NCBI GenBank assembly: GCA_031763025.1
Contig: JASSKH010000010.1
Coordinates: forward strand, 10,991,427 to 11,055,426
DNA from: Macrocystis pyrifera
Taxonomy: Eukaryota; Sar; Phaeophyceae; Laminariales; Laminariaceae
Direction of reading: 5' to 3'
Length of the DNA: 64,000 nt
Part shown: positions 34,040 to 45,647 of the stretch, piece by piece
How the letters are laid out: each line of letters opens with the position of its first letter
How positions within the stretch are numbered: position 1 is the stretch's first letter
The notes under the pieces: model-generated
Databases searched by the model: none
The model's input: only the letters and a program-made list of their open reading frames with translations
What the model was told of the DNA's origin: nothing
Position numbers and translations under genes: made by a program

Positions 34040-35812
34040 TTGTGCGACGGCGTTCGTCAACTGCTAGACGACTCCAAGACGAGTAATTTATCGCAGATCT
34101 CGTGCCTGGCGATTGGTGCCCCTGTCGTACTCAGCAAACAGCCCCTATACGTCCTTCTTGGCGTGACGAACAACGCCGACGCGGTAGTCGTGGACATCGA
34201 GTTCGACCCGCGAGAACCGTACCGTCGTAATAAGGTCACCGGATATCATGTCGTCGAACTGCAACAACAACAGTATCCACCTACGCGAGTGTTCATCTAC
34301 ATCGACGCCGCCGACAGAGCTGGGCTGAAGCTGGACGGGCTGCCTCGAGATGTCATCGGCTGCTGTTCGGTTAACAGAAAGTTCTCCATCGTTGGTAAAG
34401 GCAGGCGGAAATTCACCATCATCAACAGAATGCAGGTGCCTCTGTCTCTTGCTATTCTTTCCCTCAATCTATCGAGCGCAAGGTGAAACCATCCCTAAAC
34501 TTGTACTAGTTGCTCGACACATTCGTGAGCCAGTAGACGGCTATATGGACAGCGCGGCTGTCTACGTCGCTCTGTCGAGAGCGACCGATGCCAGCAAGCT
34601 GTTCTTGCTGTCGCCGGTTACTCTCGACGATCTGACCCATCCGCAGGACGACGATGTAGCGGCTACGATGGGACTACCTCCAACGCCTCGACGACGCCAC
34701 ACTAGCCTTGTTTCTTGGATGGGCCCTCTACATTCCGACCGGCAACAAGTCCTCCGGCATCCCACACCAACGACGGACAAACAGACACCGGCTCCATCCG
34801 CCCTTTACCTTTTCTGCCGCCCAATGAGAATAACAATTGCTTCTTCAACGCCGCCATCGCCTCCGCTATGGCTGCTTGGGAACACCCTCTCCCCAACCCA
34901 ACCATGGCAACACCTGGTACCAGGTGGAGCCATCTTCTTCTCCACTCTTGCGGCTGTGCGTGCCTGCATGTTCGACGGCAAGCCTCTCCAACGCACCCTC
35001 TTGGTAAGTTCTTGCTTGTTTTGTTATCTACATCTCGTCGTAATAATACCCCCCAATACTTACCGACGCCCGCAAGTACCCATATATATACTACGTTGTG
35101 CTTTTATGTGTCTTCTAATAGACGTTTTATCGTATCATTTCGTGCGGTATGCGTCGCATTCTTTTGCGGAATGCAGGATTCTTTGGCTCAAGCACGTGGC
35201 AAGATCCTTGGTAGTAGCGGCCTACCGGGCGCAGGATCCGTAATGGGAACGCCGGGCTCCATATACGAAGCGATCACCCTTCGACCTGATGATCAACTCC
35301 ACCCCAACAGCGAATGGCCAGGCGGCATCGTGGAACGGCATGCTCGCTGTATCATGTACACTCGGACGGCTCTTGGCTTCAACAGGCACTACACTATCGA
35401 TTGCCATATCGAGGACCATGGCCATATCGAGATAACCGCATCCCAACGTGCACGATGGCGAGATCCCGCACCAGTCTTGATTCCGCGTGGACCACCCCAG
35501 TCACTCCAGGATGCAGTCAATGCCTTGCTCCTGACCGGAGCCGTCTCCGACTTCTTATTTCCTGGACCTGCTCGGTGCCCCCCCTGCGACGAGAGCTGCG
35601 CCCCGTCAGTACACACATCCATATGGTCGATTCTTTCTTGGAGTGCGGACAACGCCCCAGATCGCGTTTTCTTCACGTCTGCACGTGTAGGCATCTATGA
35701 GGACGCCGGAGAGCCGCCGGCAACGGCACCCATTTTGATGATAGGCGTTGAGTACTGCCTCGTAGCTGTCATCTACTCCATTCCGAACCATTTCCTGACC
35801 CAGTTGTTATAG
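34040..35812 (+). pseudogene. PIF1-type helicase C-terminus joined to a USP-like peptidase, frameshifted relic
   Basis: Segment 1 (34040-34460) holds the post-helicase region (ISCLAIGAPVVLSKQPLYVL, GKGRRKFTIINRMQVPL). After a 1-nt shift near 34465, segment 2 reads YRAQGETIPKLVL and SAAVYVALSRATDASKLFLL, the last PIF1/UvrD-type motifs. Another shift leads to PNENNNCFFNAAIASAMAAW, which looks like the Cys box of a ubiquitin-specific peptidase. A further shift near a ggtaccaggt word leads to FFSTLAAVRACMFDGKPLQ. A GT-AG intron at 35004-35176 (donor TTG|gtaagt, acceptor ggaatgcag) joins the last block, which has CPPCDESC and ends YCLVAVIYSIPNHF, a plausible catalytic-His box. The N-terminal helicase motifs are missing. 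The family assignment of the peptidase is tentative. Confidence 0.55.
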
Positions 35813-36554
35813 GTGTGTTCGTGACACGTCGAGGTCATCGCAATCTGCGCGATGCGATTGTGACATCATGTTTTGTTTTTTTTGCTTCGAAATAGCGGCA
35901 ACAGCAGCATCTTCAAACAAGTAATATTCTACGTAGCAAGTATCTACGTCGCGAGAGAATTTCCATGCCTCCGTCCAACCTTTTATTATATATGGTAACA
36001 CGTAGGGAACAGCAGGGCAACCCTTGCCCTGCTCTATAGCCTATACATATTGCACCGAAAGAGCAAAACTGCTCTATATTTGGCGTAGTTGTCGTGTTGA
36101 ACGCGACGAAGAAGGCAATGAAACACAGGACTTATACTCTTGAGGAACAGACGCGTTTTTCGTTTTCAGTGCGGGGTCCCACAACGTGGCCCGCCCCAGA
36201 CGTTCCACCTACTGTACATTCTTCTGTAGTACACCTGCGTGCCAACTACAAAGTTCAGCAGTCGTCTCGATGAATCTGTGGTTGCACCCCATGTATGTAT
36301 AGAGTGCAAGAGAGCCGACTTGTTAGTGCTCCTTACGCTGTGACATGAAGTTCGAACGGCACGTGTTGTCAGCACTACACGATCGAAGTAGCACACCAAG
36401 CTTGGAAATATTAGGTTTGAGAAAAAATTCGATCTCACAGCTCAGGTTTATTATTTTTTCCGCACAATGTATGTGACTTAGATGATGCGTTTCCTCTTGC
36501 CATTTTAATGGCGGCGAAGATAAGAGCACAGGGACTGAGGCCACAATGTGCTTA
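35813..36554. other. Intergenic, nothing recognised
   Basis: Lies between the helicase-peptidase relic and the left target duplication of the hAT-like element. No motif-bearing frame. Confidence 0.5.
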
Positions 36555-36924
36555 AAAAATACCAGGGTTTTTCGTGGGTCAGGTCAAACCTCACGGGTCG
36601 GGTCAGCTGACCCGACCCGACCCGCAAAATGTTTGAGATATGTTGACTTGATCCGACCCGTCCCGCGAGATTTTCAAAGCCTCTTGATCCGACCCGACCC
36701 GTCCCGCGAGATTAAAAAAATTGTTGACCCGACCCGACCCGTGAGATTTGAAAATCTCCTGACCCGACCCGACCTGCCACCTTCCGACTGACCCGTGAGA
36801 CAGGGGTTTCATGCGGGTCGGGTTACCTTGACCCGCGTTACCTTTGATCATCAGGTTCGACCCGCGGATCCGACACGTGGATCGACACTTCAAAAACAAT
36901 TTAATACATCATTTTTGTGCCCCG

Positions 36925-37085
36925 CAGCGATATATGGCCTGGCTGTAGTGGGTATGGATGGATGCGGGCATGCGAATATGAATTTGGCGGTGTTTGAATG
37001 TTTGAGTAAGATACAAAGGAGTATTATTGAGTATTTGTACGAGAGAAGCCTGTGGGTACGAGAACGGGAAGTGTTTCAAGTGTAT
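36925..37085 (+). pseudogene. Reverse-transcriptase-like fragment inside the hAT-like element
   Basis: An open stretch reads PAAIYGLAVVGMDGCGHANM, then LAVFECLSKIQRSIIEYLYE and LWVREREVFQVYRI. It resembles the post-RT region of LINE-type polyproteins by pattern only. Flanked on both sides by GACCCG arrays. Confidence 0.4.
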
Positions 37086-37303
37086 AGGATCCGCGAGCCG
37101 GATGCGCGGTTCCCACCCGCGGGTCAGCAGGAAACAACTCGCGGGCCACGCTGGCCCAACCCGCGAGTGACCCGCTTCTCGCGGGTCATGACGTGACCCG
37201 ACCCGTGAGCTTTTCATCACCTCTTGACCTGACCTGACCCGAGACGTGCGATTTGAAAAATTCTTGACCTGACCTGACCCGACCCGTGAGATTCGAATGA
37301 GTC

Positions 37304-38111
37304 TATTAGGTATGGCGATTGGCGTGTATACCAGCTCGTAGCTGGTGTGTACGCCTAGACTCGATTGCCGATGGCCGGTCAATACACAGTCAAAATAAAT
37401 GTTCGAGGCAAACGTATAGCCACTGTTAGGTGACTTGTACGAGAAGCTTCAATAGAAGAGAAGAAGATGTGGTGACCCCAAGCCACAGTGTTGATTCATT
37501 TGCTCAGCTGGAAGCTGATGATGGTGAGCAAAAGTAGAGTGAGCTCAAAGGGGAGCGATGCGCGTGTGCGCTCACTGCTCGAAACAAAGGACGACCCCTA
37601 CAAATTCGTTCAAAAACAAAAATAGGGAAATACCCTTGCATTCAGGTCAATATAAAACAACACGGAGACCCGCAATTCTACTGCTAAACACAATAAAACT
37701 TGGGGTACGTACTCATGACCCTCTTGTAGCCTATATTGTTACTTCAACCACAACTAAAACTATGCTACTGGTCCCGACGGGATACTGAAGATACCCTGTC
37801 CATTATTTACCAGTGCGCACGCACCAGGTACTGCTGTACATGTGTGCTGCTGGCTGTAGATTCTGTACGTACGTAATACAGTAGATCCACGATGCGCTGC
37901 TTGTTATTGAGACCTATTATTATGCAATATGCACGAGTGCACAGCAGTAGATATTATTGTAAGACTGCTGCTGCTGTATACTGCTACAGTAATACTACTC
38001 ACGGACTGGAAAACTGTCCGCGGTACTTAGAAATGCGTAAATGTATACCAGATGACGCAAGTGTTATCGAGTAACGACTATGATGGCTACTGACAAGTAT
38101 CATCCTTAATA
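37304..38111 (-). repeat. LTR (3' LTR in element orientation)
   Basis: 808 bp, begins tattaggtatggcgattg and ends catccttaata. Short identical frames inside both LTRs are not genes. Confidence 0.9.
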
Positions 38112-38120
38112 CCTCCTCCC
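38112..38120 (-). other. Polypurine tract
   Basis: GGGAGGAGG on the minus strand immediately before the 3' LTR, the expected place for plus-strand priming. Confidence 0.75.
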
Positions 38121-39568
38121 GTTAAGCATACACTTTCTTACTCTGCGTTACATGCTAAAATTTCTCCAAACGAAACACATGCAACATCAAGTGGTGATGT
38201 TGCTATTGGGAACAAACACTATGTACCATGATGTACCTACCGCATGAGATCCAAGGAGTGGATTCAACACGTACAGGACAACAAAATAACCGAACGTAGA
38301 ATCGTTCTGTTCTTCTATACTGTTGTAACACCTGCTTGTATGAGATGGGTGTATACCTAAATTATGGTTGGTACAGGAGTACCTGGTAGCCTTGTGTTAT
38401 GCAGCAGCGACTAGATGATACTGGTTTCTGCTGTAATAGGTGTCATCCCTAATACGACCCCTCGATGCGTAACACCGAACATAACTGGATTTTGAAATTC
38501 AACTGTGGAACAATGTACTCGTTGCTTCTGCGTTACATGCCATACTTCAAAAGTGCACGCACCAAGGCCATAATTGTTGCGGTGAAAGTATTCAACTTAA
38601 ACTACTGAGAGCTAACTCATTCTGCTAGAATACCCGGGGGGTTACACAAAACTAGTTGATGTAAAATATCCAGCTCTGCTACTTTTCTGCACATGTTATG
38701 CAAGCTTAGCTACCAGTCCAAGAATCATCAAACCGTGAACTACATTCCAGTCAGTTAAACGACAAAGGAATACTAAATATGTGAAGTAGTCTAAAACAGT
38801 AAATTTGTTCATCATTCCGCAGCAAGAATAGGAGTGAACAAACTATTAACGTTCCTGCCGCCCACAAAACAAACAAAGGAACATGTTTTGGATTCTGCCA
38901 GCTTAACGCTGTAACAAGACATACTGTTATCAGAGACATCCCCCTCGTGTGTGCTAATCTCCTGTTTGGACTCATCTAGGTGGAAAGTTCTCCTGTCATA
39001 CATCCTGAAGCTCCGGAGATGACGTACTCTTTTCAACTACACATTCGAACCTAATGATTCGACTTGGTTACAATGCACCCTTACTTGGTACTGACTGCAC
39101 TTTATCTTTAATATTGCACAACACCGGTCATTGTACTGCACTGTAGGGAAGATGGACGGGATACGCTACCAATGAATGCAAAAGATCCAGTGATCAGTTC
39201 GTTGACCCAACGAAATAAAATTCTTATCCGCCCCGTACAAATTGAACATGCGACAACCTACAGCTTCGGTAAGGGAGACAATACAGTTCACGCTTCCAGT
39301 GGCTTGACCTTGTTGGTGTAGACGTCGGTGGCCGTCCGATGTGCTTGGTCCGTCATTCCTTGCTTAGGACTTGAGGCTCAACTTATGTTGAAGTTGGAGA
39401 GGTAGTCTTTTACTTTCCCTCAAAACTGATTGTCGTCTCAGCTCCGCCTCCACTTGTTAATTAAGCAGTCAGTGTCTGCTTCTTGATCGTCCTGTGTCGA
39501 TGCCGCAGATCCTGTCCCGGGGTTTGCCCGTGGTTGTCCTTCCGATATCGTGAGCGTGTGGACCTCCT

Positions 39569-40596
39569 TCAGCTGACGGTTTGTCTCTGTCTGTGTTCTC
39601 TGGTTTGGGCTCGGCTCGTGTGGAGGCACGAGTCAGACACAGCCCTCAAGAAGCTGACACCACCCCTGGTGAAGCAGGCGGTGATCCAGCTGATGATCCA
39701 TCTGGTGATCCCAGATGATGTTGATCCAGTGATCCCAGACGTGCATGCTCCGGTGATCCCAAACGCTGATGCTCCGATGATCCCAGACGATGATGATCCA
39801 GCTGATTCAGATGATCTGGTGATCCCAGATGATGTTGATCCAGTGATCCCAGACGTGGATGCTCCGGTGATCCCAGACGCTGATGTCCCGATGATCCCAG
39901 ATGATGATGCCACGATTATCCCAGATAGATATTGATGCTCCGATGACCCCAGATGTCGATGATCCGATGATCGCGGGTGAGGCTGCTCCGGGAATGAATG
40001 GCATCGTAGTGTTTCGGTGGGGATTTTGATCACCCAGTTTTCCTCCTCCGAGATCCGAAAAGGGTCTCTATTGGTGTAGGCGAAATCCACACACGTGTCC
40101 GGGGGGTCTTCCCCCGATGCCCTCTTGGCGTGCATGCTGTCGAAGGTCTCCTCGACGCTTGGATTGTGTACCGAACTGGCGGTCTCATGATGCGGTGCAT
40201 TCAGTGTGACTCCAACCAGAGTGGAAGATTCAACCCCCCGGGCGAAGCAGCAGATGCGTCCCAGGGTGAAAAAGAAGATGTAGCTCCTGATGATGATGAC
40301 GACACTTCAGCTTGTTGCGGTAGTGTTCTAGTCTCTGATGATGGCGTTCCGGTCCCTGATGAGGAATCTTTAGTCCTTGGTGATGGTGTTCCGGCCCCTA
40401 GTGAGGATACTCCAGCTCCCGTCGATGATGCTCCGGCTGTTGTTATCGATGACGTGTCCTCTTCCAGAAGGTTGCTTGCGGACGGCTTCTCGTCGTCGTT
40501 GACCGGAGGTGATATCGCGCTCAGTACAGCGCCGTGACTTTGCGGCGGTAACGTTCCGAGTCGTCGTGAGATGTAGTCTTGTGTAAAGAACACCAC
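39569..40596 (-). CDS. Ser/Gly-rich downstream frames of the LTR element
   Basis: Two overlapping or adjacent open frames (40596-40201 and 40135-39569) follow the gag-like ORF in other frames. They are rich in Ser, Gly and Thr. The second holds degenerate GITGSTSSGIT repeats encoded by gatgatcccag-type DNA repeats. No pol motif. They may be one decayed frame or spacer. The plus-strand VIPDD-repeat frame over the same DNA is a shadow. Confidence 0.35.
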
Positions 40597-40943
40597 TTCT
40601 GCTCAGCTTCATCGTTGGATCCTGCCTTGATCTTGGAAGATTCCTTGTTGTACTTGTTGACTAGTTCTTGAAGAGCCCGCTGACCATCCCGGCACGTACA
40701 AGTCGAGTAGTCACCAATTACCCTGTCAAAAGACGCCTGAGCTCCCGTGCCGGTCGTTTCTTCGGTTGGTCGGGGTTTCCCTCTGATCAGGCTTGCAACC
40801 TCCAGGCGCGCGACGCTGAGCACTGCCGCCAGCCTCTTGCGCCAATCGCGAAAATCCCCTGGTTTGTCGCCGTCGGACTTCGTCGGTCCTTTGATAGCAT
40901 TGGCGAGGTTGCCGCTGTTGTTGTTGAAAGCTGAGTCCCCCAT
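40521..40943 (-). CDS. Gag-like protein of the LTR element
   Basis: 140 aa. Starts MGDSAFNNNSGNLANAIKG, continues with a FRDWRKRLAAVLSV helix and ALQELVNKYNKESSKI, and ends with WCSLHKTTSHDDSERYRRK. That motif resembles the C-terminal W-C-x2-H...H region seen next to the zinc knuckle of Copia-type Gag, here with Arg where the last Cys is usual. Shorter than typical Gag (200-400 aa), so perhaps truncated. A ~1.85-kb leader separates it from the primer site. Confidence 0.55.
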   Translation of the reverse strand: MGDSAFNNNSGNLANAIKGPTKSDGDKPGDFRDWRKRLAAVLSVARLEVASLIRGKPRPTEETTGTGAQASFDRVIGDYSTCTCRDGQRALQELVNKYNKESSKIKAGSNDEAEQKWCSLHKTTSHDDSERYRRKVTALY

Positions 40944-41529
40944 GATGATGAGTAGTACTTGGCCAGGCGGTCTTGTAGGATACTACGCCAGCAGTACCGT
41001 ATGTACAGCAGTATCTCTTGGAGTGGCTGCCGCACAATGCTCGGGGATCCCGAGGCTTTTAATTTGTCGTACGTACGTATGATACAGCAGTACAATACTC
41101 GACTTTGGGTCGAGATTTTGGAGTCCCACACTAGCTTCGTATGAGAAATATGGCACGAGGTGAAATGTACACACACCTTCAACAACGCAGTGATGCTCGC
41201 TGGGTATCTCGCATAGATGAAACAGTCCTGACTGCAGTAGTACGGTAGCAGTTGATAGCAGACACCTACCTATGCGGGACCCTCTGGATGCGCGCAGTGT
41301 AGCTGATACCGCTCACTTTACGTTTGAAGTTGGTGTCGTACTTGTATGATTCTACGGCAGTAGTACGAGTAGTGCACTCAGGTACAGTCTTGGTAGTACG
41401 TAGCTACCAGTACTGCTGTGTGGATAACTTGTCGTATCCTCCTCGCAGAAACTATTGAAAAATAGTTCTCGTTCCAACAAACAGTCGTGTGGGGTCACAG
41501 ACCTACGTGAAGTGCTAGTGACGACTGCA

Positions 41530-42260
41530 AAAAAAAATAATCTCTGTGGGGCCGACGACCCTCTTCGAAATTTATAGAAGTTCAGCGCTCCTTTGACTAA
41601 TATCAGAATACTTGTCGGGAGTTAACTTCTGTGTCGCTGTAGTAACGACTGTCATGTAATCTCTCTGGGGCCGATGGTCCTCTTGGAAATTTATAGAAGT
41701 TCAGCGCTCCTTTAACAGATAGCAGAATGCTTATCGAGAGTTAACTTCTATGCCGCTGTAGTACGGACTTTCAAGCAATCTCTCTGGGGCCGATGGTCCT
41801 CTTGGAAATTTATAGAAGTTCAGCGCTCCTTTAACAGATAGCAGAATGCTTATCGGGAGTTAACTTCTATGCCGCTGTTGCTCAGAGTGACTGAGGCTTA
41901 TGATCCACGAAATGGACTACACTAGACAGAGCTCCTTAACCCCAGCGGTGCTGTGGGTTGTGGCGAAGTTGTCCTTGACAGCGTACAGCAGAATCTTACT
42001 CGACGCGTTGATCGAGGTTTTTGTATTTTCTAGGCTCCCTCGCATTGGAAGGTCCTGTCAGAAAATGGTGAAGTCAGGGACTCCTTTGACAGACAGCTAT
42101 CACGCTTGTCGGGAGTTTGCTTCTGTGCCACTGTTGTAGTGACGACTAAAAAAAAATCTCACTGGGGCCGACGCCCTCTTGGAAATTCGAAGTTCAGCGC
42201 TCCTTTGACAGATAGCAGGGTGCTTACTTATCGGGAGTTAACTTCGATACCGCTGTTGCT
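41530..42260 (-). repeat. 119-bp tandem repeats in the retroelement leader
   Basis: The word gttaacttct recurs at 41621, 41740 and 41859 (119-bp period) within units containing tctctggggccgatggtcct and agttcagcgctcctt. Partial copies follow near 42070 and 42170-42250. They lie between the primer site and gag, where packaging or promoter elements would sit. Confidence 0.8.
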
Positions 42261-42793
42261 CAGAGTGACTGAGGCTTACGATCCACGAAATGGACTACGC
42301 TCAGCAGAGCTCCTAACTTTCAGGCGTGCTGGGTTGTGTGGATGTGGAGTTGCTGTTGAGCAGCGTACAGCGGTTACACTCGAGTTTTGCTCGAGATTAT
42401 TGGTCCTCGTCTATGAAAAGACAAAGAGGAGCAGGTGAGATTTTCACAGCTCCTTACGCGGTGGTGCTCTGTGGGTGTCTCTATCGTAGTTACAGCAGTT
42501 TGACTACAACAGCAGTAGTGAACTACAGCAGTAGTAGAATGCCCTACGCAGGACCCTCTTAGAAGCACGCGGTGTCCGTACCACGTGTCACTCACGTTTC
42601 AACGAAGTATGTAGATCTTCGATGTTTGGTTCCTCTCGTCGTGGAAGAAGCTCCCTTTTTCGTACGTAGCAGCAGGTTTCTTGATCTAGAAAAAATCCAG
42701 TCCTCCTCCTGCTGTATAGCGAGCCAGTAGCAGTTCAGGGTGGCGGTCTTGGGCCACCGTTGCTAGTAGCTTGCCGCGTTTACGCGTTCCGAG

Positions 42794-42804
42794 GCCTCAT
42801 AACC
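42794..42804 (-). other. Primer binding site, half-tRNA type
   Basis: GGTTATGAGGC on the minus strand abuts the 5' LTR. Its complement, GCCTCATAACC, resembles the anticodon loop of initiator tRNA-Met (CTCATAACC). Copia of Drosophila and Ty5 of yeast prime from that internal site. Confidence 0.65.
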
Positions 42805-43612
42805 TATTAGGTATGGCGATTGGCGTGTATACCAGCTCGTAGCTGGTGTGTACGCCTAGACTCGATTGCCGATGGCCGGTCAATACACAGTCAAAATAAA
42901 TGTTCGAGGCAAACGTATAGCCACTGTTAGGTGACTTGTACGAGAAGCTTCAATAGAAGAGAAGAAGATGTGGTGACCCCAAGCCACAGTGTTGATTCAT
43001 TTGCTCAGCTGGAAGCTGATGATGGTGAGCAAAAGTAGAGTGAGCTCAAAGGGGAGCGATGCGCGTGTGCGCTCACTGCTCGAAACAAAGGACGACCCCT
43101 ACAAATTCGTTCAAAAACAAAAATAGGGAAATACCCTTGCATTCAGGTCAATATAAAACAACACGGAGACCCGCAATTCTACTGCTAAACACAATAAAAC
43201 TTGGGGTACGTACTCATGACCCTCTTGTAGCCTATATTGTTACTTCAACCACAACTAAAACTATGCTACTGGTCCCGACGGGATACTGAAGATACCCTGT
43301 CCATTATTTACCAGTGCGCACGCACCAGGTACTGCTGTACATGTGTGCTGCTGGCTGTAGATTCTGTACGTACGTAATACAGTAGATCCACGATGCGCTG
43401 CTTGTTATTGAGACCTATTATTATGCAATATGCACGAGTGCACAGCAGTAGATATTATTGTAAGACTGCTGCTGCTGTATACTGCTACAGTAATACTACT
43501 CACGGACTGGAAAACTGTCCGCGGTACTTAGAAATGCGTAAATGTATACCAGATGACGCAAGTGTTATCGAGTAACGACTATGATGGCTACTGACAAGTA
43601 TCATCCTTAATA
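42805..43612 (-). repeat. LTR (5' LTR in element orientation)
   Basis: 808 bp, same sequence as 37304-38111 at an offset of 5501. Identity between the LTRs implies a recent insertion. Confidence 0.9.
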
Positions 43613-43778
43613 GAGTCTTGGCCCGACCCACGAGAGTTGAAAACCTCTTGACCCAACCCCACCCCCGTGAGATTTCAAACACTTCCTGACCCGACCCGAC
43701 CCAACCCGTAGTATTTTGAACACCACGTGATTTGACCCGCGGGTCGGGCCATGACCCGCGAAATGCCCTGAAAAATAC

Positions 43779-45058
43779 CATGCCGCGTACGTCGTCATTA
43801 GTCGTCGGTGACTCAACTTTTGTGACATTTCGGCAAGGGCCATGGAGAGATTTTTGTTTGTTACTAATAGCAAAAGTCATATATGTTGCGGTGCAATTCT
43901 CGCGGGGGTTTCCAAGAGTGCGCCCGCTTCTTCGCTGTTGTCGCGTGAAGAAACACGCGGGCATACTCGCATCATACACCATCAGCGTGTTGCGTCCTTG
44001 GCACGTGCGTGGATGATGTTCGTAGCGCGGTGCGGAGAAACACTCTGAAATAGAAACGACACGAATTATCCGTCAGCACTGAGGGTGTCACGTCTACCAT
44101 ATGCTACGGGGGAAAGGAGGAGGTGTACTTTTTGCAACCACGAATCGGTCTTTCACAGCATTTTTTTTCACCCCCCCCCACCCCCTAGTAGGATGTAGGA
44201 TGCAGCTCGAGATCACTCTTCATGCGGCTCGCCCAACACCTCACAACGCTTCGCGCTTGGTGCAAACAATGTCTGCCTGGTCGGTAGACACCCGACGTGC
44301 TCCGTCCCGACGTTTTAGGGATGCAAAAGGGTCTATGGTCATACGACTACGGCCATGGATGATATGAGTAGAACATCCCCCACTCCGTTGGCGGGCATTC
44401 CGTTCCCCCAGCTGTAGAGCGAGCATATTCGACACCCTCCTATTATAGTATTGACGGGCACTAACAGCGTCGACTGACACAAACAACAAAGAGCAGTCCT
44501 CTTGGCATCAACTTGAGATATATCTTCCAGGGACCGCTGTTGATTGGTTCCGATTGCGCGGGCTGGGAAGCACTCCCGGACCTAAGACGATGGTTCACTT
44601 CGGGCTCTCAGCCTCTAGCAATGTATCCTGCGGAGGGCTTGTTGTATTTCTGCGCCACCAAATGGGAGCAAGGGGGGTACCGAATGGGATCAGGTCCGGG
44701 CTCGGCACGGGAGCAGTGTTCTTCCGAATTGTGGACTACGATTTGCAAACTGGGGACTACGATTTTCCTGCTGACACTACGTACTGAAACATTTATTCGT
44801 AGTGAGATAAAAATCCCCGGAAATATATCTCAAGTCGATGTCAGGTGTATTGACGATGTACGTACGGCAACAGCGGCGGAACACTCTGTAAATTATATTT
44901 ATAGTAATCGCAGATTACATTTGTTCTTGCTCTTTCGCCTGGGAACTCCTGATGCCGGATCCACAGGACATCATGTAATCCACATAGATTTGTGTTTTCT
45001 CAAGGATTCCGTACCTGGTATATGTTTTAGGCTTTTCCCCCCACTCTGGCTCCTTTTA
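43779..45058. other. Intergenic, no supported gene
   Basis: A 198-codon open frame at 44513-45109 has no recognisable motif and is not reported as a gene. A possible 5S relic lies near 44345. Confidence 0.45.
44290..44415 (+). pseudogene. Possible 5S rRNA-derived relic, copy 2
   Basis: GACTACGGCCATGGATGA at 44345, then ATCCCCCACTCCGTTGG, preceded by gggtctatggtcatac, shared (complemented) with the relic at 19310-19425. More diverged from 5S than copy 1. Confidence 0.3.
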
Positions 45059-45149
45059 ACCCTTTTAGAACTGCAGTCCCGTTTTGGGGACAAACTACTT
45101 GGAATTTGACTGGTTTGTCCCCAGAACGGGACTGCAGTTCTAAAAGGGT
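45059..45149. mobile_element. 91-bp hairpin element
   Basis: Arms acccttttagaactgcagtc and gactgcagttctaaaagggt extend through gttttggggacaaac and its complement, around a 17-base loop. A related arm (ccttttgggactgcagtc, then cttggggacaaa) starts at 63962 and is cut by the window edge. Confidence 0.7.
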
Positions 45150-45615
45150 CAAGCTCCCCCTTTCAAAAATCGAGCAAGTTCTTAAATATATTTTTTCGAA
45201 AACGCGACCACTCTGACTGGCCGCGAATGCGCACGATCGGCAGCCGAATTCTTCAGCGTATACTCTCGCGGGTGAACCCCGTTGCTGCCGATGAGGAAAA
45301 ACGTTCGGCTGATAAATCAGTTTTTACCCGCATCTGCGCTTCTTTTGCTTTCCGCTTTTTTGCCTTTTGCTTCTTTCCCGGCGTGTATATATGCTTTCAC
45401 CTCTTCTCTTCCCGGGGGCACTAAGCCGCCCGTCAATAACACCAGTTTACTAGATACCTGGTACATATTCGTCTTATTTCCCCTCCTGTTTCTCCACTTC
45501 TCCACTTGCTCTGCTGCCAGTATAAGACTACTTACCCTCTTCAAGACCTCGCTATTGCTGTTACTAACCCTCCCCCTCCCCACGTTATTTCTCCCCGATG
45601 TTGTGTCATCATCCT

Positions 45616-45616
<1 letters not shown>

Positions 45617-45647
<31 letters not shown>

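Larger units (their letters stand above)
37304..43612 (-). mobile_element. Non-autonomous LTR retroelement (gag-like ORF only), minus strand
   Basis: Two 808-bp LTRs (37304-38111 and 42805-43612) appear identical by eye. They start TATTAGG and end CCTTAATA, with a 5-bp target duplication GAGTC at 37299-37303 and 43613-43617. Orientation is fixed by a purine tract GGGAGGAGG (minus strand, 38112-38120) next to the left LTR and a primer site GGTTATGAGGC (minus strand, 42794-42804) next to the right LTR. The 4.7-kb interior has a gag-like ORF but no protease, integrase, reverse transcriptase or RNase H motif. It must be mobilised in trans, presumably by a Copia-type relative. It is inserted in the subterminal GACCCG array of the hAT-like element. 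Confidence 0.85.
36563..43770. mobile_element. hAT-like non-autonomous element hosting an LTR retroelement
   Basis: Left end CAGGGTTTTTCGTGGGTCA, right end read inwards CAGGGCATTTCGCGGGTCA, flanked by an identical 8-bp duplication AAAAATAC (36555-36562 and 43771-43778). The 8-bp duplication and CAGGG ends are hAT hallmarks. Subterminal regions are arrays of ttgacccgacccgtgagatt-type units (36590-36860, 37085-37300, 43613-43760). Without the LTR element the unit is about 0.9 kb and has no transposase. Confidence 0.75.

Noticed and set aside
39483-39935. Plus-strand frame with VIPDD repeats
   Set aside because: It is the reverse of a repeat inside a minus-strand retroelement, so a shadow.
44513-45109. 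198-codon plus-strand frame
   Set aside because: No recognisable motif or composition, and it runs into the 91-bp hairpin element; likely chance.
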